NCBI GenBank assembly: GCA_016858145.1
Contig: JAEHOE010000031.1
Span: 558,001-622,000, forward strand
Length of the DNA stretch: 64,000 nt
Source: Edaphochlamys debaryana
Lineage: Eukaryota; Chlorophyta; Chlorophyceae; Chlamydomonadales
Direction of reading: 5' to 3'
Shown here: positions 47,645 through 61,590 of the stretch, one piece after another
Numbering within the stretch: position 1 is the first letter of the stretch
How the letters are laid out: each line of letters opens with the position of its first letter
Position numbers and translations under genes: made by a program
Notes under the pieces: model-generated
Told to the model about the DNA's origin: nothing
What the model saw: only the letters and a program-made list of their open reading frames with translations
Database searches by the model: none

Positions 47645-48237
47645 GCCCACCCGTTGAGCTCTCCAGCATTAACACGGCGACTCGGAACCTCATGAACAAG
47701 TTGATCTAAGCGTGACTGGGCGTTGTCCGCATGGCTATCCCGCCGTTCGCGAATGTGAACCTGGTTCATGCGGGTGTTGCAGGCGGGGTATGGCAGGTAA
47801 GAAGCCTCCCTATGTACTCTGATCTTAAGCAATATGCCTGTGGGAGCGTACGCAGCAGGTGGGGAGGCAGCGTGAAGTGTGAGACGCCCGTCCGTGCAGT
47901 GCTCCGATGCGGAGGTCGGCCTGGCGGGAAAGGGCGCCCGAGCTCCACACGACTCCCTGCGACACCCTCATCTGCAGCACGGTTACACAGGAGCAACACG
48001 TAAACAGAAGACGAACAAGGCCGTTCGCTGCGAAAGCCAAACTGAATCGACGACAGCTTTCTGTTCAGGTCACCATACCTAGCTAGCCACCCTGGACATG
48101 ACCTGTGGAGGCATTGGGGTCAGCTAGGTGCGGCCTACATCACGGAATCGCTTGACAGGCACCGAGCGCCTTCGCGCATCGCCAAACAAGGACGCTCCGC
48201 GCGGTGTCTGCTTCGACGGTAGCCCTATCCAGCAGCC
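47645..48237. promoter_or_regulatory. Divergent intergenic region between copy A and the 709-aa gene
   Basis: The two start codons lie 593 bp apart and point away from each other, so promoters of both genes should lie here. The part up to about 48165 is shared with 32745-33290 and therefore belongs to the duplicated unit. Only the last 75 bp before 48238 are private to the plus-strand gene. Confidence 0.45.
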
Positions 48238-51200
48238 ATGTCGACTGGTCGGCGCAAGTCGACCCGCACCAACAACTGGGGGAACGCCCAGGAGCAGCAG
48301 GTGCGAGCGGACCCACCCCGGCACGGACGGGCTCTGCCCCCACTCCCATCCGCACCACCGCAACGTTCCGCCTGCCCTCGCGTCCCCGCAACCCGCCCAC
48401 ACCACCCACAGAAGGTCAACAATGAAGCCAAGAGGCGCGCCTCGTTGCTGAACGTGGGCGACGGCCCGCTGGCCCACAGCGTGCTGGAGGAGTCCCAGGC
48501 GGGTTCCATCCTGCAGTGCTATGAGAAGTATGCGGCCGGCAGCCCCCTGGTAAAGCAGCGGGACACGGAGGAGGCAGCTCCCGGCGGCAGGGCCACGCGC
48601 AAGAGGTGGGAGGGGGGGCTTTGGTAGCGCGTGGAAGGTTCGGAGGGCAAGGGTGCACGGGATGACTCACAATAGGTCCAAGAGCAGTGGTAGGGTGTGC
48701 TGCTGCAGCTTGAATGTTGTGCTGCCTTCCGCTGGTGCAAACGCGCACAGGACTGCCGCGCTGCGGTCTGCCGGCGGTGCGGTGGATGACGGCACCGACG
48801 GCCTCGGCTCCCTGGAGGGCTCTCAGGAGGAGGCGGGCGATGCGGCGGCCCGCGCGACCATCGCCGCGGCGAACGCCAAGAGCTGGGAGGACGAGGGTGG
48901 GTCGGGCGGGGCGCGGGGGAGGGGATGGTAGGCAAGGTCCAGGGGGGCACGTTAGGCGTCAGCGAGGCAGGAGGGGAACACGTGCCTTCGCCATTACGTA
49001 CCTCTCGGCTTAGTTTCTCCCCCTCCGCTCCCCTGCCCCTGGCCCAGGGCACCACGTGCTCGACCTGCTGGAGCCCCTCATGGCCCATGACGTCACCATG
49101 CCCAAGTGAGGGGCGGAGACAGGGTGAAAGGGAGGGGTTCGCAGGAAGCCCACTCCATGGGCGGACAAAGGAGAGGAGGCGCAACGGGCTCGATCGGTGC
49201 TTTTGATGTGGGTCGGGGAAGAAGGCATTCCTGGAGCTTGTCTACCCGTTATCACCCACCTGTCCTCCCCCTCCTCCTTCTCCCCCTCACCTCCTCTTGC
49301 CCTCCCCAAAGGGCGCTCCAGGAGGCTCTGCAGCACCTGGTCCTGGACGCCGAGGCCCACACCACCCCCCTGGCCACCCGGGCAGCGGCGTGAGGACGGG
49401 TCGGGTGGCAGGGGCGAGAGGCCTGGGCCAGTGCCGAATGGGGCGGCGGATGGGCGCTTTCCTTTCGCCATGAGTCGTGAGTCGCCCGCTATGCACTGCC
49501 CGGGTGCTCGCATCCACCCCCCGCTGTGTGGCTCCATGCCGTCCGCCCTCCCCTCAGGCTGCTGGACCGCGTGCTCGAGGCGCACCCGCCGGCCAGGATG
49601 AGCGGTGCGCGGGGAGTCGTGGGTTGCATGGGACGTCGCTTGACGGGGTAACAGCTGAAGAGGACGTGTCCCTGGCCGGGTTTCGCTGTGCTCAACCCTC
49701 GCTCAGACCGGCCTCGGACCGAACTCCCGTTTCGCTGAAGAGGACGTGTCCCGTCTCCGTTCCCAGGTGGAGTGCTCGTGTCCAACGCCAACCTGTGGGA
49801 CCCCGTGTCGTGGTGAGCGTGGTCGACTCGGGAACTGGCATACCCTGCCTCGAGCCCTGCATTGGCATGCATGTTCACCTGCCGCCCCAGCTCGCAGCCC
49901 CTCAACACCCGCCTCCCCCCGTCCCCGCCCTCCTGCGCCCCCCAGCCCCTGGATGCAGCCCCCCCTCCGCGACCTGCCCCGCTTCTCCCGCACGCTGCGG
50001 CAGGGCCCGGGGCTGCTGGCGCTGGCGGCCTCCGCGCACAACATGCTGGCCAGCGCCGTGGGAACGGCCATGAGGCAGCCGCTGCCCGTGCTGGCATGTG
50101 AGGGGGACAGGGTTGGGGTGACTGGGGCGCCGGGATGCTAGTGGGGCTCCAGTGCTGCTGGGGCACGCCGTGCGCAGTCCGTTGAAAGTCAGGTAGGTAG
50201 TCGCCTGGGTTCTCGGCGTGCGGTTGTTGGCCGCGAGCCGTTCCCACCTAACCCTGACCCTGTCCTCTCTTTCCCAGGCGCACCGGCCAAGGGCGACGCG
50301 GGCGACGTCCTCCTGCTCAAGTACTGGGCCCGCATCCTGCAGGTGCGGGGTGCCCACTGGTGGCAAGGAACGAGCCCCTGGACATTGCCGGACTGGGTCA
50401 CAGGCTGCACTCTGGAGGCTAGCAGGCTGCAACTAGTCAGGGACCCCCCAATCACACCCTGCCCCTTTTGCCTGCTCCCCAGGCGGACGCGGAGGTGCGG
50501 CTGGCGGCCGCTGAGCGCAGCGGCTGGAACCGGAGCGCCTGGGAGGGGCAGCTGCGCAACTCCCTCATCTACCGCTGCCTGGAGGTGCGCTGGCGGCTGC
50601 GGAGGGACGGGGCAGATGCTGCGCGGGCCACGCGTCGGGGCCCTGGGCTGAGACTGCTTGTCGACTGGTGATGGATGGGCCCAGAGAGCGCTGGGTGGCC
50701 TTCCTCGCGCTGGGTCCTTGGGCTTCATTTGATCCCACGAGCGAAGGCATGGTCACCCAAGCATCGCTTACGACCCGCCTTGCCCGCCCCGTCTCCCACC
50801 AACCCGCAGACCTTCAGCGGCTGGTCGGACGGCGACGTGTCCCGCCCCTCCCTGATCCGCACCCTTGCCACCGCCTCCCTGCTGGGTCACCTGGCCGCCT
50901 CCCTCCGCATCGACCTCACCTCCTCGCCGCACGCGCCCGCGGCCGCCGCCGCCGCGGCCGCAGCCCGCAGCGCTGCAGCGGCCGCACCCGCCGCCGCCGC
51001 CAATGCAAGCGGCTCCGCTGGCGGGGCCGCGGCGGGCCCCGTCGCGGGCGCAGCGGCGGCAGCTGGGGCCGGTTGGTCGCCGCTGTCGGCGCTGTGCGGG
51101 CCGGGGGAGGTGGGGGCGCTGTGCGGGGGCCTGCTGGGCTGCCTGCTGCGCGTGCTGGCGGCGCTGGACCGCATGGGCGCCTTCCAGCGGGGCGGCGCGG

Positions 51201-52717
51201 CGCACGGCTGGAAGTGAGCGGGGCCGGGGGCCAGCGGGGAGCCTTGGGCGGCAGGGGCCGAGCGGTTGAGGAGCAGGGCTGTGCGGTGCTCCGATCTCAC
51301 AGGCTCCGGGGCTGCGGTGTAGAAAGGGTGGAGCGCCGCGGCGGGGCTTTGGCCTTGGAGTCGGTGACATGTGTGGGCCAACCGCTTGCTCTTCACCTTG
51401 GTTCACCGCTTCCCTCCCGCCCCGACGCTTCTTTTCCTGCCTTCCCCTTGCAGGAACGACGCTGTGCAGGCGGATCTGGTGCTGGGGCAGATGCTGTACG
51501 AGAAGGGGCTGTACAGGGAGCCCGAGCACGTCATGGTGGGGCGGCGTGGAGGATTGCGAGGGGCAGGGGAAGGGGACGGTGGCCCTGGTTTCGGGCAATG
51601 ACGCCGGGCACAAGCCTCTGACCTGGTTGTTGCGCATCGCTCCCGACCCGGCCCCCAGGTGCTGCTCCACTCGCTGCCCCCCGCCTCGTCGGTGCGCCTG
51701 CTGAGCTCCCTGCTGGGCATCGCCGCGGCCAAGTGCGTGGGGGCGGGGACAGAGCTTCAGGGGTACGCTCATGGCCCCTTGTGCTGCTCCCTGTGCTGCA
51801 CTGCGCCCTCTTCTAGACGTCCCCTCTGCCCCCATCCCACCTCGACCCCGTGCCCCCCGCTCAACCGCACCCCAGGCGCTCCGAGGGCGACGACGCGCTG
51901 CCCCCCTCCGTGCGGGCGGTGGCGGACCACTACGGCGCATTCACGGAGCAGGGCGTCATGCGCCCGCCGCCGCAGGTAGGGCGAGGGATGGGGGATGGGC
52001 TACTTAGAGCCTGCAATTTGTGCAGGTCGCGATGGAGGAGTAGCAGGGCAAGCGCTCCGTTTGCAGCGGGAGCGGCGGCAGGGGGCCATGCCATCTGGGC
52101 AGGCTAAGAGGTGCTGTGGTGCTGGTCTGGAGCCTCTCCTCGCCCTTGCCCACCTTTCTCCTCCTTGCCCTCCTCCCTTTTCCTTCCTCTGACCCCAGGT
52201 GCGCGCCTCCGACGCGCTCCGCTTCCTCCTGGATCTGCGCCCGGGCGAGGGCTCCTCCGACGGCGAGGCGGGCGCCGGCTCCACGCTGACCACCACCACC
52301 GGGCGCCAGCGGCAGCGCAGCGGCGGCTCGGGCGGCAGCGGCTCCGGCGGCGGCGGCACGTGGGCCTGGGTGGCCTCGTCCTTCCGGCTCAACTCGCTGC
52401 CCCACAAGGCGGGCCTGGGGCTGCTGGTGACGGGGCTGGCGGTGGCGGGGCTGCGGCAGGCGGAGGCGGAGCAGCGGGCCGCCGCGGAGGAGGAGGAGGA
52501 CTGGGCGGGGGCGGCGGAGGCGGAGTGGGGCGCCGAGGCGGAGGCGGTGGCGGGGCTGTACCAGCGGGCTGCGGAGAGGCTGGCGGCGGAAAAGGGCGGC
52601 GGCGCGGGTGGTGTGGCCGGGGTGGAGGGCGGGGTGGTGGGGCTGGCGGCTAGGTGCGCTGAGCGGATGGCGGCACGCGTGCTGAGGGGAGCGGGCCCAG
52701 CAGGGCGGGGTGCTTGA
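48238..52717 (+). CDS. Unknown protein, 709 aa, 15 exons
   Basis: Exons: 48238-48300, 48412-48605, 48751-48896, 49048-49105, 49312-49389, 49558-49604, 49767-49812, 49946-50097, 50278-50342, 50483-50584, 50810-51213, 51454-51535, 51659-51732, 51876-51975, 52199-52717. The sum is 2,130 nt in one frame, with GT..AG at each junction. The family is not recognised. The basic N-terminus (MSTGRRKSTRTNNWGNAQEQ) is not a clear signal or transit peptide. The middle is mostly predicted helix (HHVLDLLEPLMAHDV, ALQEALQHLVLDAEAH, LLLKYWARILQADAEVRLA), perhaps an alpha-helical repeat fold. Residues about 340-400 are an Ala-rich linker, and 580-700 are Gly/Ala/Glu-rich, with acidic runs next to a short hydrophobic stretch (GLGLLVTGLAVAGL). 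A TGTAA motif at 53081-53085, the usual algal poly(A) signal, lies 364 nt past the stop. The start is the first ATG and sits just beyond the edge of the segmental duplication. Confidence 0.72.
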
Positions 52718-53530
52718 GGACGACGGGTGTGAGGTGGGCGGGGTGAGGGCTGGTGCGCTGAAGCATCAGCATGCTAGTGTGACGAGCTTGGCAGCTGCTC
52801 CGCTCAGGGCGGATGTGGGCTCGGGCTACTAGGGCATTCTGCAGGAGGCAACGCAGGACTGGCAGCCGTACTTTCGGCTGGCGCAATGTGACCGTACATA
52901 TATCTAATCGACAGAAGGTAGCATTGGACTCTCGCCAAAGGCCGCTGACCTTTCCACTGCATGTTACTGCTGGGCTAGCTTCATGAGGGAACAGGGCCGT
53001 GGGTCACAGGCTTCACAACGCTTGCCTCCGATGCCCATAACGTCCAGATTACCCCACTGGGACTGTATTCTGGATTACGGTGTAACGTGTAGGGACCCAC
53101 AACACCCCGCTCGCGTGTCTCCATCACCATCCCAGGCCCCACAACCTCACCAACGCTGCGCACGCACCTCCTTGAGCGCCTATCTGCTTGGTGCCACCTC
53201 CTGTCCACGTTCGCTACTAGTGAACCCCTGATCAAATTGCATCGCAGCTGACCAGCTCCGTCCATCGCCGGGCCTCCCTGCCCGCTCCAACACGAGGTGC
53301 GCCTGCACGGCACATCCTCGCAAGTCTCCTGATTCTCCTCCGCAAGCTCCCTCCTGGCTGCTTCTGCCTCCTGCCATTATGCCGCCCCCCTTCAGTCTCA
53401 ACCCAAGTCAACGACCACAAGGCGCAAACCCATCCGCTTCCAGCTGCTGCTCCCGAGCACCTTTCCCAAGTCGTCCCCACAACGCCCACGCCTCGAGGCC
53501 TCTGCCCCCCGCAAGCTCCGTGTGCGCCCC
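52718..53530. other. Intergenic region between convergent genes
   Basis: The region holds the 3' flanks of the 709-aa gene (plus) and the PII gene (minus). A TGTAA motif at 53081-53085 could serve the plus-strand transcript. No other feature was seen. Confidence 0.5.
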
Positions 53531-55600
<2,070 letters not shown>

Positions 55601-56012
55601 TTTGCACTAGCGAGCGATATCGGCTGCACCTAACGAACGTCGAGTGACCGCACAGGTACTCTAGGTTACAGTAGTGGGCCGGCGACAGTTTACTGGCCCT
55701 TGCTCGCGGCTTGCAAGGCAAAATGTCGAAAGCTGCGGCCTGGAGGGACTGCTGTCGACGTCGCGGAGCGAGTAGGCCTGCAAACACTTGCTTACACAGC
55801 GGTATCGTCGTCGGGGAACGGCGACGTGTGCACGTGCCGGATTGGCTTGCACTCGGATGCGCCGGCGACGTGGTCGAACAGTGCCGACAGCGTATAGTTA
55901 TACCGACGATATCCATTACAGTCAGGACAGTCACCGACACCGGTCTGCACACGCGTCTGCTTTTGCTTGCATCCCTCGCCGACGCGCTGCTCCAACCCCG
56001 ATAGTCCCAGCC
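55601..56012. promoter_or_regulatory. Divergent promoter region shared by PII and the glutaredoxin-like gene
   Basis: Only 412 bp separate the two head-to-head start codons. An AT-rich near-palindrome GTATAGTTATAC at about 55891-55902 lies some 110 bp before the plus-strand ATG and could act as a TATA-like element. No known nitrogen-response site was identified by eye. Confidence 0.45.
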
Positions 56013-56959
56013 ATGATGCTACAACGTACCGCCATTTTGGCGCCAGTTCAGCGAACGGGGCGGCGATGCGTTCCCGTTCGTCGCGCTGCCGGCGGCGATC
56101 GCCCGCGCTGTGTGCCGCCGCAAGCGGGCGAGGGCGCGGCCGAGAAGGTCCTTTACCTGTACACGAAGCCTAACTGCCCTCTCTGCGAGGGTCAGCGGGT
56201 GAGCCTGGGCTGGATAACCACCCTACCTGCGTCGGCGGTACCCCCGCCCCCGCTCTTGCGCCCCTCCCGTCGCCCACCTCCCGACCCGCCTCCCACACCC
56301 CATCCTTGCACGCAGGACCGCGTGCAAGGCCTGATCGACCGTGCCGCGTTCATGCCCTCGGCGCTGTCGGACTGGCGCCTGGAGCTGCGCGACATCACCA
56401 CCGACCCTGCCTGGCAGGCGGCCTACGACATGGAGGTGGGGGCGGGGATGGGAAACATGCGCGGATTGCGTGCCAGACGTTCAAGGAGAAGACAAGTGGA
56501 GACAAGTCGTTCCACAGCATAAGCGACTTGGATGGGGCTGACGAGGCGGAGTTGATGAAGCGGAGTTGCCTCAGAAGACGGGTGGCTGACACGCCAAGTG
56601 AACTGGTTGTTACGTACAGTGGCACTCAGCCTAACTTTGTGCATAGTTGCTTGCTCTCATCCCCTCCGCTTTGCTGAACCGATGTGCAGGTGCCTGTGCT
56701 GACGGCCCTGGCGGCGGACGGCCGGGAGGTGAGCCCGGTTTGGGAAGAGCCTCGCAGGGCGGCGGCTGTGACCACTCCCAGCCCAAGAGGCACGCAGGGG
56801 TACCGCCCGCACTCGCACACGAGCCACCACACGATGTTGGTGCACCTGACCCAACACCGGCTCCTCCACGCGCCGCCGCAGGTCCGGCTTCCTCGCCCGC
56901 CTCCCCGCATGACCACGGACCGCCTGCGGCAGCACATTGAGTCGGCGCTGCCGCAGTGA
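56013..56959 (+). CDS. Glutaredoxin-like protein, DUF836 type (140 aa, 4 exons)
   Basis: Exons: 56013-56198, 56316-56435, 56690-56728, 56882-56959, all phase 0. The first 40 residues are Arg-rich with few acids and could be an organelle transit peptide. The thioredoxin-fold part then reads VLYLYTKPNCPLCEG, with a CPLC active site at about 55-58. The later exons give DWRLELRDITTDPAW, YDMEVPVLTALAADGRE and VRLPRPPPRMTTDRLRQHI. The DI..D..W segment, the cis-proline PVL and the final PPR are typical of the small Glrx-like (DUF836, PF05768) family, whose members are thought to act in thiol-disulfide chemistry. A second ATG follows the first immediately; the first is used. The gene is divergent from PII, so co-regulation is possible but not shown. 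Confidence 0.85.
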
Positions 56960-58236
56960 GGCAGCTCGCCGTTCACTCACAACAGACAACAAGGGCAGCC
57001 GGAGGAGTTGTGGTTGGAGAAACTGCAGTTGAGCTATCAGGGACAGGACGCTCTGGCGGTGGCTGCGCGTGCGGTGTGAGGAGAGGCCATTGCGGGAGCC
57101 ACGCGCCATCGTACTACATCTGGAAGCGGGCGGCGGAGGGGCGGCAGGCTGGGCGTCGAGGTTGCGGCACAGGGGGCACCTGCGGCCTGGTGCTCTCCTC
57201 GCTGGCCCCCTGCGTCCACCGCCCGTCTTTCTCAAGGCTCTGGATCAGTGCCCCCCGCGCTCTGGGCTCTGGCCCCCCGCCCCCGCCGCGCAAGCCGCCC
57301 TGCCTCCCCAGAGGCACAGCTCCCGCCACCTCCTTGAAAGTCTACCAGCGCCGGCGCGTGTCCCCTCGCCCTGGCGGCCGCACGTCCATGGCCCAGGCGG
57401 TCGGCTGAGGGAGTAAGCCGAAGACGCAATACTCCCCGCACCCATCCGCCCATGATGGACCCCTCCGTGCGCTCTTGAGGGCCTTCGCCCAGCCGGTGGA
57501 CCGGGAGCTTGCGCGGGCAGGGCGGACCTCGCTGGCTGCCGTGGACGTCCTTTGTGCTCTGGCGCTTGTGCTCGGGGGGGTCTGGCATGGCGTGGACTGC
57601 TGTAGCGCCCTGAGATGGGGAGGCGGGAGAGGCGGGGAGACGGGAGGTGGCAAGCATGCTTGCCGCGTCTGGGCCGCCAGCCACGAGGACCAGGCGAGCG
57701 GGGCCCAGCGGCGCAGGCTTGCCGTGGTTCGCCTTGTACAGCAGGCTATCCACGTGTGTCGAGGTGCCTCGTGGTGGTGCCTGGCGAGTGTGCTTGCTGT
57801 GACGGCCGATATGCAGGGCGAACCAGACCTGCGGCACCGTGTAATCGCAGAGCTGGCACTCAGTAGGGCCTGGACAGTGTCTGGGGAAGAGCGTGTGTAG
57901 TTGAGGCGCCGAGGGCTGTCATAAAGCCTGCTGGACTTGGAGAAGTGGATGTGAGTGGTTGAACCTACGGTTGAGAGCGCGGCCCCCGGTATCCGGAGGC
58001 GGGGCCTGTGCCATCTGTTACATGGTGAAGTCCACCGATGGCCAGATTGCCTCGGCTGCAAAGCGCGCTGCAGACTCGCGCTGGGACGTCGTGGCAGGCT
58101 GGCAGCACTGGGCAGGGGCATGGGGTGGGATGAACCCCCCCTTCGAGCCCATGGGGACCCCAAACATCACTCTGAAGGGGACACCCAGGACTGCCTCAGA
58201 TCCGCTGTACAGCCAGATTTAAGATCCAAAACAGAT
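56960..58236. other. Intergenic region, no supported gene
   Basis: This 1.3-kb stretch follows the glutaredoxin-like gene. Open frames exist on both strands but have no recognisable motif or consistent splice structure. A TGTAA at about 57838 is far from the stop at 56959. Confidence 0.4.
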
Positions 58237-58337
58237 GATGTGGGCAGGATTTGAACCTGCGCCCTTGCGGACAGGAGGGTTGCTCCCCATGAGGGGGATC
58301 CTTAATCCTGCGCCTTAGACCACTCGGCCACCACACC
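58237..58337 (-). tRNA. tRNA-Leu(AAG) with short intron
   Basis: On the minus strand the cloverleaf can be drawn fully. The acceptor stem is GGTGTGG with CCACATC (one G-U pair). The D-arm is GCCGAGTGGTCTAAGGC. The anticodon stem is CAGGA with TCCTG, enclosing loop TTAAGG with anticodon AAG. The variable arm is TCCGCAAGGGC, and the T-arm is GCAGG TTCAAAT CCTGC. An intron of about 22 nt (starting ATCCCCCTCATGGGG) interrupts after position 37, the usual place. The body closely follows plant nuclear tRNA-Leu(AAG), including the GTCCG.AAGGGC variable arm. A TTTT terminator follows (complement of 58228-58231). Confidence 0.9.
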
Positions 58338-58850
58338 TTCCCTGAGTTCTCAGGGCCAAGGTAACTCACATCTTGGTGCCAGAAGGGGAGCTGCAGCAAG
58401 ATACACCCCAACATTCAGTGCGGCAAAGCAGTGGTTCGAGGTGGTGCCCAGAAGCGGCAGGTGGGTGGCGGGGGGGGGGGGGGCTAGGGAAGGGCAGCAA
58501 AGGGCAAGGGAGGGCAGAGCAGGCCAGTTCAGGCCCGAGGAGGTCGGGCCAGGCCAGTCGAGGGGGAAGGTCCGGGGAGGCAAGGGCGGCTGGGCGGGCC
58601 AGCGGAAGTTAGGGGAGGGAAGGCTAAGGGAGGCAAGGGGAAGGCTAGAGGAGGCCGGGGAAAGGGGTTGCCCCCCGGGGTTGCCCAAGGGTGCCGGCTG
58701 AACCAGGAGATGCCGGCTCAGGTGCTTGGACCCCTGTAGGATGCGATGGTTACAGCAGGAACCGCCTCCAGAAGGGGAGGGGTTGAGCGAGAGCGCCCCC
58801 TCCTGGGTGTGCCACCTGCACACCGACACCCAAGCAACGTGACAGATGGC
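58338..58850. repeat. Purine-rich low-complexity region
   Basis: A run of about 15 G at 58465-58480 is followed by about 200 bp of AGGGGAGG/GGCAAGG-type purine-rich sequence on the plus strand. It separates the tRNA gene from the satellite. No coding sequence was recognised. Confidence 0.5.
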
Positions 58851-59060
58851 TTAAGGCCCTCCCTTCGGTCGGGACCAACCCGTAGCCGGCGTAAGAGTTT
58901 TTTTCAGCGATCAGCGAGGAAGCGGTGAGGCGGTGAGGCGGTCTGGCGTGGCAGGAACGCGGCGAGGCCAGAAGGGGCTCAGGCAGAAGGGTCTGAGGCG
59001 GGAAAGCGGCGAGGGGCTGAGGCGGAGAGCGTCCGAGGCAGCAAGGGTCAGCCCGTCCTC
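58851..59060 (+). repeat. Satellite leader element, copy 1
   Basis: It starts with a palindrome-rich 40 bp (GGCTTAAGGCC, then CCCTTCGGTCGGGACC), followed by about 170 bp rich in GAGGCGG and ending GTCCGAGGCAGCAAGGGTC. The same order recurs at 63050-63260. Each copy immediately precedes a tandem array. Short GC palindromes of this kind are frequent in organelle genomes of volvocalean algae. Confidence 0.65.
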
Positions 59061-59770
59061 CTTCAGGTGTACGTGAAGCAAAGCCGTCATTGCGCGCGGC
59101 TTGCCTCCCACGCCCCCAAAAGCGCTCCCAAGAGGGCATGCGCAGCCCGTCCTCCTCAAGCCGCAAGTGGAGGCAAGCCGTGATTGCGCGCCGCTCACCT
59201 CCGACGCCCCCAAAAGCGCTCCCAAGAGGGCATGCGCAGCCCGTCCTCCTCAAGCCGCAAGTGGAGGCAAGCCATGATTGCGCGCCGCTCGCCTCCCACG
59301 CCCCGGAAAGCGCTCCCAAGAGGGCATGCGCAGCCTGTCCTCCTTCAGCCGCAAGTGGAGGCAAGCCGTGATTGCGCGCCGCTCGCCTCCCACGCCCCAG
59401 AAAGCGCTCCCAAGAGGGCATGCGCAGCCCAGCCTCCTTCAGCCGCAAGTGGAGGCAAGCCGTGATTGCGCGCCGCTTGCGTCCTACGCCCCTAAAAGCG
59501 CTCCAAAGAGGGCAAGCAAAGCCCGGCCTCCTTCAGCCGCAAGTGGAGGCAAGCCGTGATTGCGCGCCGCTCGCCTCCCACGCCCCAGACAGCGCTCCCA
59601 AGAGGGCATGCGCAGCCCGTCCTCCTCAAGCCGCAAGTGGAGGCAAGCCGTGATTGCGCGCCGCTCGCCTCCCACGCCCCAGAAAGCGCTCCAAAGAGGG
59701 CATGCGCAGCCCGTCCTCCTCAAGCCGCAAGTAGAGGAAGGCCGTGGCTGCACGCAGCGGCCCGCCTCCC
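59061..59770 (+). repeat. Tandem array of 94-bp satellite units
   Basis: About seven to eight units are spaced exactly 94 bp apart. Each carries GCGCTCCCAAGAGGGCATGC, a CCTCC...CCGCAAGTGGAGGC inverted repeat and CCGTGATTGCGCGCCGC. Since 94 is not a multiple of three, overlapping 93-codon frames arise as a by-product. No gene is inferred. Confidence 0.92.
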
Positions 59771-61590
59771 GCGCCAACCAGAGCGTATTTGAGAGGGCGG
59801 GTGCAACCCCGCCTCCTCAAGCCGCGTGTGCGGGGAGGAAGGCCGTTGCTGCTCGCGGCGGCTTGCCTCCCACGCGTAAGGAGCCGAGCTCGAGAGGGCA
59901 GGTGCAACCCCGCCTCCTCAAGCCGTGGGGAAGGGAAGGCCGTTGCTGCACGCGCCGGCTTGCCTCCCACGCCCAAGAAGGCGAACTCAGGAGGGCGGGT
60001 GCAGCCCCGCCTCCTCAAGCCGTGGGGACGGGAAGGCCGTTGCTACACGCGGCGGCTTGCCTCCCACGCCCAAGAAGGCGAAATCAAGAGGGCGGGTGCA
60101 GCTCCGCCTCCTCAAGCCATGGGTAGGGGAAGGCCGTTGCTGCACGCGGCGGCTTGCCTTCCACGCCCAAGAAGGCGAACTCAGGAGGGCGGGTGCAACC
60201 CCGCCTCCTCAACCCGTGGGGAAGGGAAGGCCGTTGCTGCACGCGCCGGCTTGCCTCCAACGCCCAAGAAGGCGAACTCTAGAGGGCGGGTGCAGCTCCG
60301 CCTCCTCAAGCCGTGGGTAGGGGAAGGCCGTTGCTACACGCGGCGGCTTGCCTCCCACGCCCAAGAAGGCGAACTCTAGAGGGCGGGTGCAGCCCCGCCT
60401 CCTCAAGCCGTGGGGAAAGGAAGGCCGTTGCTGCACGCGCCGGCTTGCCTCCAACGCCCAAGAAGGCGAACTCTAGAGGGCGGGTGCAGCCCCGCCTCCT
60501 CAAGCCGTGGGGAGGAGAAGGCCGTTGCTACACGCGCCGGCTTGCCTCCCACGCCCAAGAAGGCGAACTCAGGAGGGCGGGTGTAGCCCCGCCTCCTCAA
60601 GCCGTGGGGAGGGGAAGGCCGTTGCTACACGCGCCGGCTTGCCTCCCACGCCCAAGAAGGCGAACTCTAGAGGGCGGGTGCAGCCCCGCCTCCTCAAGCC
60701 GCGTGTGCGGGGAGGAAGGCCGTTGCTGCTCGCGGCGGCTTGCCTCCCACGCGTAAGGAGCCGAGCTCGAGAGGGCAGGTGCAACCCCGCCTCCTCAAGC
60801 CGTGGGGAAGGGAAGGCCGTTGCTGCACGCGCCGGCTTGCCTCCCACGCCCAAGAAGGCGAACTCAGGAGGGCGGGTGCAGCCCCGCCTCCTCAAGCCGT
60901 GGGGACGGGAAGGCCGTTGCTACACGCGCCGGCTTGCCTCCCACGCCCAAGAAGGCGAAATCAAGAGGGCGGGTGCAGCTCCGCCTCCTCAAGCCATGGG
61001 TAGGGGAAGGCCGTTGCTGCACGCGGCGGCTTGCCTTCCACGCCCAAGAAGGCGAACTCAGGAGGGCGGGTGCAACCCCGCCTCCTCAAGCCGTGGGGAA
61101 GGGAAGGCCGTTGCTGCACGCGCCGGCTTGCCTCCAACGCCCAAGAAGGCGAAATCAAGAGGGCGGGTGCAGCTCCGCCTCCTCAAGCCGTGGGTAGGGG
61201 AAGGCCGTTGCTACACGCGGCGGCTTGCCTCCCACGCCCAAGAAGGCGAACTCTAGAGGGCGGGTGCAGCCCCGCCTCCTCAAGCCGTGGGGAAAGGAAG
61301 GCCGTTGCTGCACGCGCCGGCTTGCCTCCAACGCCCAAGAAGGCGAACTCTAGAGGGCGGGTGCAGCCCCGCCTCCTCAAGCCGTGGGGAGGAGAAGGCC
61401 GTTGCTACACGCGCCGGCTTGCCTCCCACGCCCAAGAAGGCGAACTCAGGAGGGCGGGTGTAGCCCCGCCTCCTCAAGCCGTGGGGAGGGGAAGGCCGTT
61501 GCTACACGCGCCGGCTTGCCTCCCACGCCCAAGAAGGCGAACTCTAGAGGGCGGGTGCAGCCCCGCCTCCTCAAGCCGTGGGGAGAGGTC
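59771..61590 (+). repeat. Tandem array of 97-bp satellite units
   Basis: About 18-19 units are related to the 94-bp type but belong to a separate subfamily. Each has GGCTTGCCTCCCACGCCC, AAGAAGGCGAACTC, GAGGGCGGGTGCAGCCCCG and CCTCCTCAAGCCGTGGGG. Variants occur in blocks: AACTCAGG, AACTCTAG and AAATCAAG types alternate, and a run of units around 59.8-60.4 kb is repeated around 60.7-61.3 kb. Confidence 0.92.

Larger units (their letters stand above)
33295..48165. repeat. Segmental tandem duplication, unit 2 (upstream paralogue)
   Basis: This unit begins with a stub of the IQ gene's first exon, continues through the conserved upstream block and the giant paralogue copy A, and ends about 75 bp before the start codon of the next plus-strand gene. 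It is in direct orientation to unit 1. See unit 1 for the matching segments. Confidence 0.85.

Noticed and set aside
57342..58163. A 273-codon minus-strand frame
   Set aside because: It has no recognisable motif, an odd composition and no splice partners, and lies in a region without other coding signs.
58237..58337. tRNA-Leu(TAA) or tRNA-Ser
   Set aside because: Only the CAGGA/TCCTG anticodon stem pairs, which places AAG at the anticodon. The variable arm matches the plant Leu(AAG) type.
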